64,000 nucleotides of DNA. Source: Adiantum capillus-veneris. Lineage: Eukaryota > Streptophyta > Polypodiopsida > Polypodiales > Pteridaceae. Under the pieces are notes generated by a model, which was not told the DNA's origin, searched no databases, and was given only the letters and a program-made list of their open reading frames with translations. Where the stretch lies: NCBI GenBank assembly GCA_014529385.2, contig CM043942.1, forward strand, positions 29,262,969 through 29,326,968, read 5' to 3'. Of this stretch, positions 24,285 to 34,234 are shown piece after piece; position 1 is the first letter of the stretch; each line of letters begins with the position of its first letter. The position numbers were made by a program, and so were the translations under genes.

Positions 24285-24930
24285 CGTCGACAACCTTTGC
24301 ACGTACATCAAGAGGAGAGAGGGAGAGAGGGGGTTGTGTGGGAGCATGCTCTACGTCGCAGTGCACGGCAGCAACAGAGTACCTGACCACATGATCCACG
24401 TATGTGTTGTGTGTGTGTATCCGTTGTGTGGTAGCATGTCTTTTGTCGTATTGCACACCAGTAATAAGGTACCTTACCACACAATGGGAGTGTGTGTGTA
24501 AGCTATTCTGCAGAACAGTGCTTACCACGCGGGCATCACCTCGGTGACGTGGGGAAGATGGTGTCCTTGTGGTAAGTATTGGCTTACTGTCTACGTACTG
24601 CGTCGGTAACGCAGCGAATCTAGTATCCTTATGGTAAGTCAACTTCCCTTCCCCTTACCCAAAAAACATATGGGCATCGGTCGGTAACGTGGCTATATGA
24701 TGTTCGTATGCAAACGATTGTTTCTCCTTAGATTTAGGCGACACTCGATCAGTAACATGAGTAATAGAGTGTCGTTTGTTAGAAGCATTTGTTTTTGCAT
24801 AAATGTGGCGTTCAACTCGTTAACCTGGCCATACGAACATCATTAATCTGTATGTGCATGTGCAATTAATTTTTTAAGTATTAAGTATATGAAATACTTG
24901 GTCGGTAACGTGGCTGTGAAGAGTATTTCA
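24071..24930. promoter_or_regulatory. hAT left subterminal region with TCGGTAACG motifs
   Basis: A GC-rich block (24071-24175) is rich in GGGCCC, CCGCCGGG and TTTTTCATTTTTCC and matches inverted sequence at the right end. It is followed by TCGGTAACG or close variants at 24541, 24603, 24681 and 24902, with weaker forms near 24749 and 24819. Two are in opposite orientation around CTATATGATGTTCGTATG and CATACGAACATCAT. Known hAT transposases bind repeated short subterminal motifs; assigning that role here is inference. Confidence 0.5.
24236..24279. repeat. (CA)22 microsatellite
   Basis: A perfect CA dinucleotide run inside the left part of the hAT element. Confidence 0.95.
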
Positions 24931-25746
24931 TATACAAAATGTATGAATTGTTTGATTTTGTTGTTTTTAACTGCCCATTTCAAATTATATACTAGCTAAT
25001 CGTATTCAAAAGAATACTTTATTTATCAATCATCGCTATTTTAAATGCTCTATTTATATAAATTATATGTAAAAAAGTATTTGCACACAAATTGCATGTT
25101 AAATATTCTTTTTTTATCTTTTTAAAGGACTCTCATGCATTATCGCTATTTTTAATGCTTCATTTACATAAATTCTCTGTAAAAAATCTAAATGCACACA
25201 ATTTGCATGTTAAATATTCTTTTGTATCTTTTTAAAGAGCATCAATTATCATCGCTTTTTTGATTGCTACATTTACATAATTCTATGTAAAAAAGTGTGT
25301 GAACACAATTTGCTAGTCCAATTTGTATACTTCCAATGTTTTAAATGTTTTTGAAGTTTTTAAGTCGGTGTGTGCTTTATGTGAATTAGTATGTGCACAC
25401 GGAGAAAAATATAAGTTAAAAATTTAATATATGTTGAAATGTGCCAGATTGTTAACTTATATTGTTTGATCTGAATTAAGTTCTTATAAACCACTTGTTT
25501 GATTTGTGTAACAGATTGCAATTTTAAGTGAAGATTGTTTTCAATTTTTATCAATATTTACTTGCACATTTCATAAAAGTGTTCACGTGGTGGTTAAGGG
25601 TTGAGAGTGTTAGTGTCATTCGCAACCATGAATTTATATTTGATATGCTGTTTTTTATTGTCCAGTGCAAATATGACGCTAGATCAAAAGAAATATTATG
25701 CATGCCATTCGTAAAGAATGTATTTTGGCAATCTCATAATGTGCAG
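24931..25746. other. AT-rich hAT non-coding DNA with diverged repeats
   Basis: About 0.8 kb of AT-rich DNA. Three diverged copies of a roughly 115-bp unit lie at about 25025-25115, 25140-25230 and 25245-25320; each has TATCGCTATTTTTAATGCT, then ATTTACATAAATT, then GTAAAAAA and TTGCATGTTAAATATTC-like blocks. The region probably holds the upstream or intron sequence of the kinase-like gene. Confidence 0.55.
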
Positions 25747-27265
25747 CTGATCGCATACAACAGATTAGTGAAAGCGATGTCTACATCAAAGACCTCACTA
25801 GTGCTATATGGGAGAACACAGAGCATAGGTTGCAACTTGAAGACCAATACGAGTTGTTGCTTCCAGCAGGGATTCAAGAATTTGACCCCCACCACAAGGT
25901 TAGGACAGTTCTGGGCAATGATAGTATGTTGCAGAGACTTAAAGGAAGATATCCCACCTGCCTGCGACATGTCAAAATTAGAGCTCTGGGATAAATTGTG
26001 GGAAGAACAGAAGGTAAAGATGAAGCGTGTGAAAGCGCAAGACCAAGCAGCCTTACCCAAGAGATTGAAGATGGTCAAAGATACACAAGCAGCTTTGGCA
26101 GGTCGATCCGATGCCGGCGGCACCGGCACAATCATGCGCACGGCTTTGAATGCAAAGTGCGCTCATCTTGTCGGCATCCCTCACGAAGCCTTGGTAGAAG
26201 GTATGAGGATTGGAGCAGCCTCCTTCGGTGTGTCCACATTGTACACCATCAAAGGCATGTCATTTTTTCCAGAACACATTACATATGTGGGAAAATGTTA
26301 CAAGGGAGGGAGTGAGGCGAAATTTGACAGCTTTCAAAAAGAGCAAGGAATGCAAACACTTCACCCCTCAATTGTAAGGTGCATTGGGTTTACTACCGAA
26401 GCTCCTTGGATCACGATATTCCCATACTACAATGGGGGTACCGTGGGCGACATGATGTGTCGCTTACCATTCGCTCATGGATTGTTCAGACGACACATGC
26501 ACATGCTACAACACGGTTGGAGGACATTGCCTGTATCAAATCTTCCTGTAAGCGAGATAGACACGGTGTGGATCAAAGCAGTGATCGAGCAGATGCCAGC
26601 CATTTGTCATGACTTAATTGACGGTGTTGCGGCTGCCCACTTGGTCGGTATAGTGCACAGTGACCTGCACCCGTTCAGCATAATGTTGGACTTTACTCGC
26701 ACCAATAAACCACGCATCGGAATCATTGATTAGGGAATGATGCTGAGAACACCAGCTAAGCGCGCATCAATTAATTATCTGCATCCAAGCGCACAGTGTG
26801 ATGAAGCAGTTTTGGATGCACAGAGAGCAGGGAATGCCGAGATGGCTAAGCGACTGTGGATTGCTCCCGAACTATACGATCTACGATGCATATATGCATA
26901 CACAAAATCGAGCGACATTTATGCATTGGGCTACCTATTCGGCATGCTGACAGATTTTTGGAGTGTAGCCAGAAAAGTTTTGGAGTGTAGCCAAAAAAGT
27001 TTATTTTCCAGAAGAAGTTTTTCACCACCCGGACGAAGATGTTATGAGGGCTATTCGAATTAAAGTAGATTGTTGGATAAAGTTAAAAGAGTGGGAACAA
27101 AGAAGGAATGCTTCTGACGTGTTGATATTTTTCAAAGAACATTTAAAGACACAAACCCTAACCCTGTCCAACGTCCCCTTGTTGAACTTGCACCATCATT
27201 TTATCCGATTTAAACATTTATATGATATACATATGCCTTGTCTAGGATATTCTATTTTTCATTGA
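25747..27265 (+). pseudogene. Protein-kinase-like gene carried by the hAT element
   Basis: A coding-like block (25747-25990) begins after an acceptor-like GTGCAG and reads into a second frame with a Lys/Arg-rich helix and then a protein kinase fold. Visible kinase landmarks: a glycine-loop-like IGAASFGV (26209-26232), the ATP-binding Lys in YVGKCYK (26293), a KEQG block as the alpha-C candidate, the catalytic-loop HSDLHPFS with Asp at 26661 (HRD-like, metal-binding Asn replaced by Ser), D-stop-G where DFG is expected (TAG at 26731), WIAPEL as the APE motif, and SDIYALGYLFG for DxWxxG. A 22-bp tandem duplication (26956-26999) shifts the frame, after which the C-lobe continues (VDCWIKLKEWEQRRNASD). 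Its substrate and original host gene are unknown. It may be a captured gene fragment or long-term cargo. Confidence 0.7.
26956..26999 (+). repeat. 22-bp tandem duplication breaking the kinase-like frame
   Basis: TTTTGGAGTGTAGCCAGAAAAG is followed directly by a second copy with one change. Because 22 is not a multiple of three, the kinase C-lobe continues in another frame. Confidence 0.85.
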
Positions 27266-27545
27266 AGTGTATTATCTGGTTTGAAGTGGTTCACCTAATT
27301 GAGTCAATTATCTTTAGTCATTTCAAATTTGTCATTTAACTATCAGTATTTCAAATTGCCTTGTGGTTCAATTAGTCGCATTTGTTGTGGTTTGATTTAG
27401 TGGATTCCGTGCACTTTCCCTGTGAACGAGAAGTTGCTATATTTTTCATCTATGAGACTGTTGAATCATAAGAATATATATTTGCCAATGATATTGATAT
27501 TCGTCTATCTATTGACTACAGCTCTGACTACAGCTCTAAGAGAAA
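27266..27545. other. Spacer between the two cargo genes
   Basis: AT-rich, with no coding signal. It may contain the promoter of the RING-like gene or an intron joining both cargo segments. Confidence 0.35.
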
Positions 27546-28615
27546 ATGGTCGATGGAGAGCAAGATATTGAAACCCAATCACTGCCCGATGATCAACAAG
27601 AAGCGACTGTTAATGCATTCCAGCGCATGAAGTCTCTGGCACACGGCATGTCGACACAACAAGCAACGTATACTGCTCAACAACTCTTAATATGGGCAAA
27701 TCCAAACCACATGCAATGGAAAGAGATCAATAAAGAAGTGACAAAGGACATGATCAAGACAATATGACCATGTGAGGATATAGAGGAAGATGGAAGGTTT
27801 CAAAGTGCAACCATGATGCGATCAAAGAAAACGCTGAGAGAATTTAGTTGGAGGTTTATGGACATCCCTTGCACAATGCAGATTGTGCGCTATATTTTGC
27901 AAAAATGTTATATGTTCACTTTGTGCAACAGTGACCAGTAGACTTCTCGTCAAAGGAAACAATTGTTGCCACTCATGATTTACGGGAGAGTTGTGTCACT
28001 TTTACTCGAGATGAGCTGGCATTGATAGTGTAAGGCGCCAGCCTACAATTAAAAAGAGAGAAGGATATTTACATGACACAGTTGGCAGAGAAAGATGTAA
28101 AAATAACACGGCTTTCTATAGCCACCCAGACACCCCAACCCTCACAAGTCCGGATGGAGAAAAGCATTCATTGCTTAAATCAGGACGTTGAAAATTTGAC
28201 ACAACGAGTGAATCCAACACTTGTAAAAGAGACACACATTAGCCACCTTGTTATGCATCCGGATTTGGTCCCCTCGTCTACTTCAGATGAATCCTCATCT
28301 TCCCAATGTCGAGTTTGCTACAAGAATTTTGATGGATGGAGTGGATATTATACATTAACATGTGATCATTATTATCATTCAGTTTGTCTTATTAGTAGTC
28401 AATGCCAATCTGTTCACAATATATTCCACAAGGAATATATATTATGTTTGGCATGGCAAATGAATATAAATTCAAGCAAGCACGCCAAGATACCCCTAAC
28501 ACAATTAGAAATCTGTTTGATGAGCAAGATGCTGCTTCAGGGCAACACAATTGAGATTGACAAACTATGTACTATTGCGAATATGAAGCATTGTAATTAC
28601 TCAAAACACATTTAA
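27546..28615 (+). pseudogene. RING-finger-like gene carried by the hAT element
   Basis: The frame starts with a polar, Gln-rich segment (MVDGEQDIETQSLPDDQQEA), stops at 27765, and continues with frameshifts through VDFSSKETIVATHDLRESC and a Lys/Glu-rich helix (LQLKREKDIYMTQLAEKD, likely coiled coil) to the zinc-binding part. CRVCYKNF begins at 28307, followed by CDHYYHSVCL, giving C-x2-C-x13-C-x-H-x2-H-x2-C, the first six ligands of a RING-type finger. The expected last C-P-x-C pair is out of frame at 28403 (TGCCAATCTGT), consistent with loss of a single base. RING domains usually recruit E2 enzymes for ubiquitin transfer, but no substrate can be inferred. It may have been one gene with the kinase-like segment. 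Confidence 0.55.
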
Positions 28616-28681
28616 ATACAAGGTCTTTTACAATGGTTTTTGAGATTTACTCGTTCTACTCTCAAGCTATATTGAATATGT

Positions 28682-30772
28682 TTAGTTGTTGTGTGGTTCT
28701 AAGTCTGAGTGTTGTGGTTCTCCTTGTAATTCAACCTCCACATTTATTATCAAATTCTCTTCTATTTCGTCTCCAGTGCATTGAGATACACCAACATTGA
28801 ACTCTTCTTCATCTTCATTTTGACAATCATATAACCAGGTTGGCATTTCCTCGTCGTAGCCAGTACTTTCGATGTGATTCAATACCTTTTCGTTGCAAAA
28901 CATATACACTAATTTTTCTACTCTGTCTGCTAATAGTCTGTTGCGAATAGCGTTGTGAACATACTTATACATACTCCAGTTTCTCTCTGAACTTGAGTTT
29001 GTTGCACATTGTGCGAGTACTTTCATTGCAAGGGGACATAAGGTAGAGTAATGCTCTCCACCATTCCATGCAGGTTGCTCTTTTGCCATTACCTATACAA
29101 AATCATTCACAAAAGGACCTTTTTTTAATCTAAATGCACACATTTCTTTGATGCAATCAATTTGGTCCTGAACGTTGGAGTAGAACGTGTTGACCACATG
29201 ATAGAAATCACTGACCACCTCTGTAATGGACATCAGATCTATAGTACAATACTCTGGATCAAGCATGTAAGCAACACTATGGAGTAGACTATGAGCGCTC
29301 TTCCACCTTGCATGAAAATACTTAGCCAAAATTTTTTGTTGTTTGCCAGAGAATGGTAATCACCACTCCTTCTCTACTACAGACTCTTGCAGCTCTTCAG
29401 GATTCTCAAGACTCTGTTGGACTAACCACCATGTCATCCACACGCTACCCAAGTTTGGCGCCCTTTGATCAAGATTGCGGATCGTGAACATAACGGACAT
29501 CATTACATGGTATGCATCCATTACACTCCTCCACCAAGCAGCCTTGTTTACATTGCCACGTAGACATGTAATTTTATCTTTCACTTTTTCTTTCTGCTCA
29601 AGCTGTCATTCATCAAAGGCCGCGCAATTGAATGTGTCAATCACAACGCATTTATTACAGAGAAGTGATTCCAAGGTATAAAAGTGTGTGCAGAACCGAG
29701 TTTCAGTAAGAAGTTTCAACATCACTGACATGCACATCCTATACAAATCAAACACTCTTTGTCGTTTCAAGATAAATTTCATAACCTGACGTGCTATATC
29801 AATTATTTTGGCGAACCATGTGGTTTCTTCGCTAGTGTACCAATCTTTCAGCACCAAGTTTAAGCTGTGAGAATTACAACCATTGGCAAAAATGTGTGGA
29901 AAGCACTTCTTTATTAATTTACTGGCGTTTTTACAATTCTTTGCATTGTCCATGACTACTTGAATGACATGTTCAACACCAATTTCTTTAATTACATTAA
30001 TCAAGACCTCAGAAATGTATTTGCCACTTTTAATTGCACCAGAACTATCAATCGCCTTTATAAACGTTTCTCCCCTTAGACAAACCAGCATTACATTGAC
30101 CAGCGGTCTTCTCTGCCAACACGCTCTTTGACTTCCATGTAACATTTTTCCAAGAAAACACTTCTTATCGTGTAATAAGAAGGAGCTGAAAATCCTGGAC
30201 CAAACTCATCGATTTTCTTCCAAGTAGCCTTCCAATGATTGCTCTCTACCATGACCAAAGCACTTCCAGTAAAGAATATTGCTTTGGCGAGTGCAGTTTG
30301 TGCTTCTTCTAGAGACTACACTCGAAAGCTTTGATATAATGATTTTTGACGCATTTGACAAAGTCCACCTTCATTGTGACGTTTAAAAGGAACACTGCCT
30401 GGAATTTCCTCTCCTTGCGCAGGTTGTTCTCCAAGGTTAGTTGGCATCACTACATGATCTGTGGAGTTAATATTTGGCTCTGGGAACTCTTAACTCGAAG
30501 CCACAGAGCTATATATCTATTGTCTCTTGTCACCCTTTTTGGTGATCTGTCTCTTAAACGCTTTGCAACTACAGTGCCTGAGGATGTTCACATTTCTTAC
30601 AACTCTTTTTAGCACTACCCAGAAAATGATCCCTGATACGTGGTGCACCGCCTGATTTTACGTTGCCACTCCATATATCGCCGCATATGTTGTGAGCATA
30701 ATCTCACTCTTTGCCAGGAGCTTTTTTATTCTTTGGCTTCTTCGTACCACTTGTGCCCACATTTTGCTCCAT
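28682..30772 (-). pseudogene. hAT transposase (BED, DUF659-like and hAT dimerisation regions)
   Basis: Reading leftwards from ATG 30772: a Lys-rich start, a stop after 22 codons, a BED-like zinc finger region (APRIRDHFLG, CKKCE), then FGPGFSAPSYYTIRSVFLEK (about 30215-30160), a DUF659-like block in 30145-29606 (VNVMLVCLRGETFIKAIDSS, VIQVVMDNAKNCKNA, ANGCNSHSLNLVLKDWY), a central helical part (29584-29093, RWKSAHSLLHSVAYMLDPEY), and the C-terminal dimerisation domain (CATNSSSERNWSMYKYVHNA, NRLLADRVEKLVYMF). This is the complete domain order of a plant hAT transposase, about 700 codons, with several stops and frameshifts. The protein would bind the element ends and excise them. It faces the cargo genes convergently. 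Confidence 0.9.
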
Positions 30773-31737
30773 TGCTTTTAAATTAAAACTGAAGACAAAA
30801 GAACCAGATGTCAGTTTTTGAAAGATTTTTCTTATTTTCAATATATATTAAAATTTAAAAACCATTCAATATGAAAGTAACCATGATACACAATATGAAA
30901 TTTCCAATGCACGTTAGTCAATCCACATATTGATCACCTATATTGTGAGCAACTATACACATTGCAATGTAGTCTATGCATGGCATAATAACTATAACAA
31001 TGCTATGAATCTCTCTATGCAATTATTTTATAATGATTATTTATATGTCCACTTTGATTTGCAAACAATAAGACACATCTAATTTCAATTGCTACAAAAA
31101 AAAAGCAATCAAATATATGATTGGTCATTTCATGCACTAATAATCTATCATAATACATAATGCACTCTCTGTATAAACCTATGCATGAACTAACGCAAAT
31201 AAATCTTCAATATAATCACTCAATTGAGAACTACTTGTACCGAGTGAAGGATTGTAGCCCACCCATGCAGCCAATTCAATATATAAAAGCTACTTTAACC
31301 AAATTAAGGATTATAGATCTTATATTGTGGAGTGACAAGTGTAAACTGCCTCAAATGCAAGACTTCAAGGATCTTTATATGCTCGATACACTAGTATAGG
31401 ACATCCGACCCTTGACTATCGACTCATCATTTACATATGCTCATCTTCTAAAACCAATTACATCCCTCGTTTGGACCAATGGCTTCTTCACAATGAGCAT
31501 GATTCTCCAAGTTTTCAGTTGTTTTGGTTTCGTAACTTTATGTCGGTAACGAATTAAAACTTTTTAGAAGTGGTTACTAAATTAAGAATCACGTTCGGCC
31601 AAAAAAAGGACCTGTAACTCTATAACTTAGGTCAATTCAAAGGAGATGACTATACCCGGCACTCGGATACACTCCCCAAGGATTTGCCTAGCTAAAAGAC
31701 AGTGGTTAGCACACTGTTTATTATATATAATTATTCC
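30773..31737. other. hAT promoter-side non-coding region
   Basis: About 1 kb of AT-rich DNA upstream of the transposase start. The plus-strand open frame at 31160-31399 has no domain. One TCGGTAACG motif lies at 31542. It probably contains the transposase promoter. Confidence 0.4.
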
Positions 31738-31747
31738 TATCGGGCTA

Positions 31748-31813
31748 TTTCATTTTCTCGGCGGGCCCGGCGGGCTATTACATATACCCGACGGGCACGC
31801 CGAGAAAATGAAA
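31748..31813. repeat. hAT right subterminal hairpin
   Basis: A perfect 16-bp inverted repeat: TTTCATTTTCTCGGCG (31748-31763) and its reverse complement (31798-31813), enclosing GGGCCCGGCGGGC. The left end has related GC-rich sequence in inverse orientation. Confidence 0.85.
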
Positions 31814-31992
31814 AAGCCCGGTGGGCCCTACAGGGAAAAATGGAAAACCCGGAGGGCTATTCGGCTCTATAGGTTTTTGCAAGTCATAGTCAAAGTCACG
31901 TTAACAATTAACGTGATTATGTGATTTTTTTGTGTAAATACTAAAGTTATTGACGTAATCACCCGATCATGATTACGTTAATGAAATCTCTG

Positions 31993-32000
31993 CTTAGGCC
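31993..32000. repeat. hAT target-site duplication, right
   Basis: CTTAGGCC, identical to 23941-23948. Immediately afterwards the gypsy1 integrase frame resumes. Confidence 0.92.
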
Positions 32001-32237
32001 AATCAATGAGATGTCCTATCAACTCAAGTTGCCTAGCCATTGGCTCATACACAATGCTTTCCATGTGAGTATACTAAAGCCTTACAAAGGAGAGCCACCT
32101 CAAGAACCAACTATTGAAGACCCACTGGAGATCGAGGACCAAGAAGAGGTGCTGCAGCCCGAGTCCATTCTCCAACATGAAGACAAGGTAGGCATACAAT
32201 TAAACCTAAACCTTGTCAATGCTTACAATGCTTCCTA
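31993..32237 (+). pseudogene. gypsy1 integrase C-terminal region, part 2
   Basis: LRPINEMSYQLKLPSHWLIH, then NAFHVSILKPYKGEPPQEPT, is the conserved integrase tail that precedes the chromodomain in chromoviruses. It ends QPESILQHEDKVG and then jumps to NLNLVNAYNAS. The relative gypsy2 has about 30 more codons between the same two blocks, including a chromodomain-like stretch (YLIKFKSYSFKDARWIQ). That part is deleted here. Confidence 0.85.
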
Positions 32238-32597
32238 AGAGTAAGCAAATGTACAAATGTTAAAAATGAACAAAGTTTTTGTCTTATAAGACTCTCTTTT
32301 TCTTTATTGTACACAAAAATGAAGTAGTATGCATGCTTAGATCAAGTTTGCGGAGACGACGTCTCCCGAACACCAAGTAGAGCTTGTCACTCTACTATGG
32401 AAGATTGATAGGACTAAAGTGCAGACATGCTTACGGCAGCTTAGGCTCTCAAGCGCCAAATGGACTAGTCATCCATTCTGGAACGATGTCGTAGGGTAAC
32501 ATCGGGATCCTCTACCCGCTAGGAAAAGGACTAATAAATATGCTTTATCTTCTCTACCCCATTGTTGAGGACGACTATGATTTCAAGAGAGAGGTAA
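32238..32597 (+). other. gypsy1 3' non-coding region and polypurine tract
   Basis: Non-coding sequence shared with gypsy2 (its minus-strand counterpart at about 36549-36900, including a GACGTCTCCCGAACACC-like block). It ends in the polypurine tract CAAGAGAGAGGTAA at 32584-32597, directly before the LTR. Confidence 0.75.
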
Positions 32598-33510
32598 TGT
32601 CATAATAACTAATATCTAATTATCCTAAATGATTTTCTCATGTTAAACTGATCATCTAATATGGGGAAGTGCCAGGGGGGAAAAAGCTAGAATATTGGTT
32701 AAGCTGGCAGACAGGCCACAATAGGGATCCAAAGGAGGAAAAATAGGGATCCAAAGGGGGGGCCATCTGCAAAAGAGCAAGGTGCAACAATGGGCTAAAA
32801 AGACCCTAAGGTTCAACCCATTAAGACTTCCAAAATGCTAAGGTTCCAAAATTCAAAGGTGATGTCCAAAGGCCAAACACTAGGGAAATTGGATACTTTG
32901 TGTGTGTCCCAAAAACTCTTGTCAATTCCTACATAGGAGGGGGAGAGCCCAAGAAGTAGGGGATGAGAGAGAAACTCTCACACACACACACACAAGCTAC
33001 CTTTACACAGAGGGAATAAGGGACACATGTCAGCTCCCTAGCCCAAATGCCCACAAGGTGTACTCAAATCCTATTGGATAGCCATGGAGGTGGACCAATG
33101 AGAATTAGGCTAGAGTAAATCTAGTTTAATTAATTTAAAAACACTTAATAAAAGACCAATAATAATTAAGCTCTCTAGAAGACTATTGGACAGTCTCCCA
33201 AGGGGTCCAATGAGCATTCAATAGCCCAATGACTTGCCTGATTCCTATTGGCCAAGAGACAAAGGGGTCCAATGAGAGTTTAGTTGCATTAATTAATTAC
33301 CTAAAGATCTCACAAAAGGGGAAAGGGGGACACATGTCAGAAGGCTATCACTTGTGCTCTTGAAATTCCATTGGCTAGGCCTAGGGAGGTCCAATAGGGT
33401 TACATCATGAGCAAATAGCAAGAGGGGTCGACCAAGAGAGGGAGCGGGACTGATTTTCTCAAGGAATTATTTCATTACACACTCAAACTAGTCTATGTGT
33501 GGAGTAAGAA

Positions 33511-33586
<76 letters not shown>

Positions 33587-34229
33587 AAGCTTTAATGGAA
33601 AGCTTATCACCTACTCCAAGCTTGTGAGAAGGGAGGCTTACACCAACAAATCTTGGCTTTGTGATGCAAATCCAACCAAAAGCCAAGCCTCAATGCATGC
33701 TCATCTCATCTACCATGCTAATTACTAAGCTAAGCTATGCTAATATGAGTGATTATGTGAGGAGATGTACATCTTTCTCGTAAAACTACTCCTTCTTCCT
33801 CTCAATCTACTCTCATACCCCGCTAGCTCTCACCATCTTCGAAGGTGTGTGAGGTCTTGGGTCTGAGACCATGAGGGAATTGATGTTGTGTTTGATAAAT
33901 GTTTTTCTTAGTGCTTGAATTTTCCATCTTTATTGCACTAGCTAGTATTGAAGGAACACAAAGAATTGTATTGTAAAATGTCTCTCTTGATGGGAGAAAC
34001 CATAATACAAAGCCTTTTGGAGGGGAAGGGGGGGGGGGGGCTCTATGCAAATTCGGTCCCCAACTATTGTCAATTGCTTAATTTCTCTCTCTTTTGAAGT
34101 ATTATTGTTCATGCTATCTAACTAAGTGTTATATTTTGTGTTTCTCTCTCCACGCAAGCACTCTTGTTATTCTCATTAGGAATCTATTCTAATGAAATGC
34201 TCACTATGTTCATGCTATTTTCCGCTACA
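32598..34229 (+). mobile_element. gypsy1 3' LTR
   Basis: Begins TGTCATAATAACTAATATC after the polypurine tract and ends TTTTCCGCTACA. Both ends and the segment CACCTTCGAAGGTGT...TCTCTCTTGATGGGAGAAAC match the gypsy2 LTRs (reverse orientation). About 1.63 kb, containing a (CT)35 tract and a poly-G run of 12 near 34030. There is no intact coding frame. Confidence 0.85.
33513..33582. repeat. (CT)35 microsatellite in the gypsy1 LTR
   Basis: A perfect 70-bp CT run within the LTR, followed by TCTCAAGCTTTAATGG, the same flank that occurs in the gypsy3 LTRs. Confidence 0.95.
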
Positions 34230-34234
34230 CACAA

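Larger units (their letters stand above)
23949..31992 (-). mobile_element. hAT transposon, 8044 bp, with kinase-like and RING-like cargo
   Basis: Bounded by the 8-bp duplication CTTAGGCC. The ends are imperfect terminal inverted repeats: CAGGGATTCAATATTTACG on the left and CAGAGATTTCATTAACG (reverse complement) on the right. Both ends carry GC-rich subterminal blocks with GGGCCCGCCGGG-type inverted sequences (24071-24175; 31738-31860) and TCGGTAACG motifs (24541, 24603, 24681, 24902 and 31542). The element encodes a decayed hAT transposase (30772-28682, minus) and, on the plus strand, a kinase-like and a RING-like gene. Because the duplication brackets the whole segment, cargo and transposase arrived together unless the cargo inserted later. 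All genes are broken, so it is no longer autonomous. Confidence 0.9.
9258..34229 (+). mobile_element. Ty3/gypsy retrotransposon gypsy1, 5'-truncated, with integrase tandem array and nested hAT
   Basis: Plus-strand order: partial aspartic protease, reverse transcriptase, RNase H, integrase (its core amplified into a 12.3-kb array), integrase C-terminus interrupted by the hAT insertion, 3' region, polypurine tract and 3' LTR. The gag gene, primer binding site and 5' LTR are absent; homology to its relative gypsy2 (34751-43482) begins abruptly at about 9258 inside protease. Total span is about 25 kb, of which about 11.8 kb is extra integrase copies and 8 kb is hAT. Coding frames carry stops and frameshifts, so the element is dead as it stands. 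A possible TSD after the 3' LTR (CACAA) cannot be confirmed because the other end is missing. Confidence 0.9.

Noticed and set aside
25998-26612. Alternative plus-strand ORFs over the kinase-like gene (25998-26315, 26379-26612)
   Set aside because: Arg/His-rich shadow frames; the kinase motifs are in the other frame.
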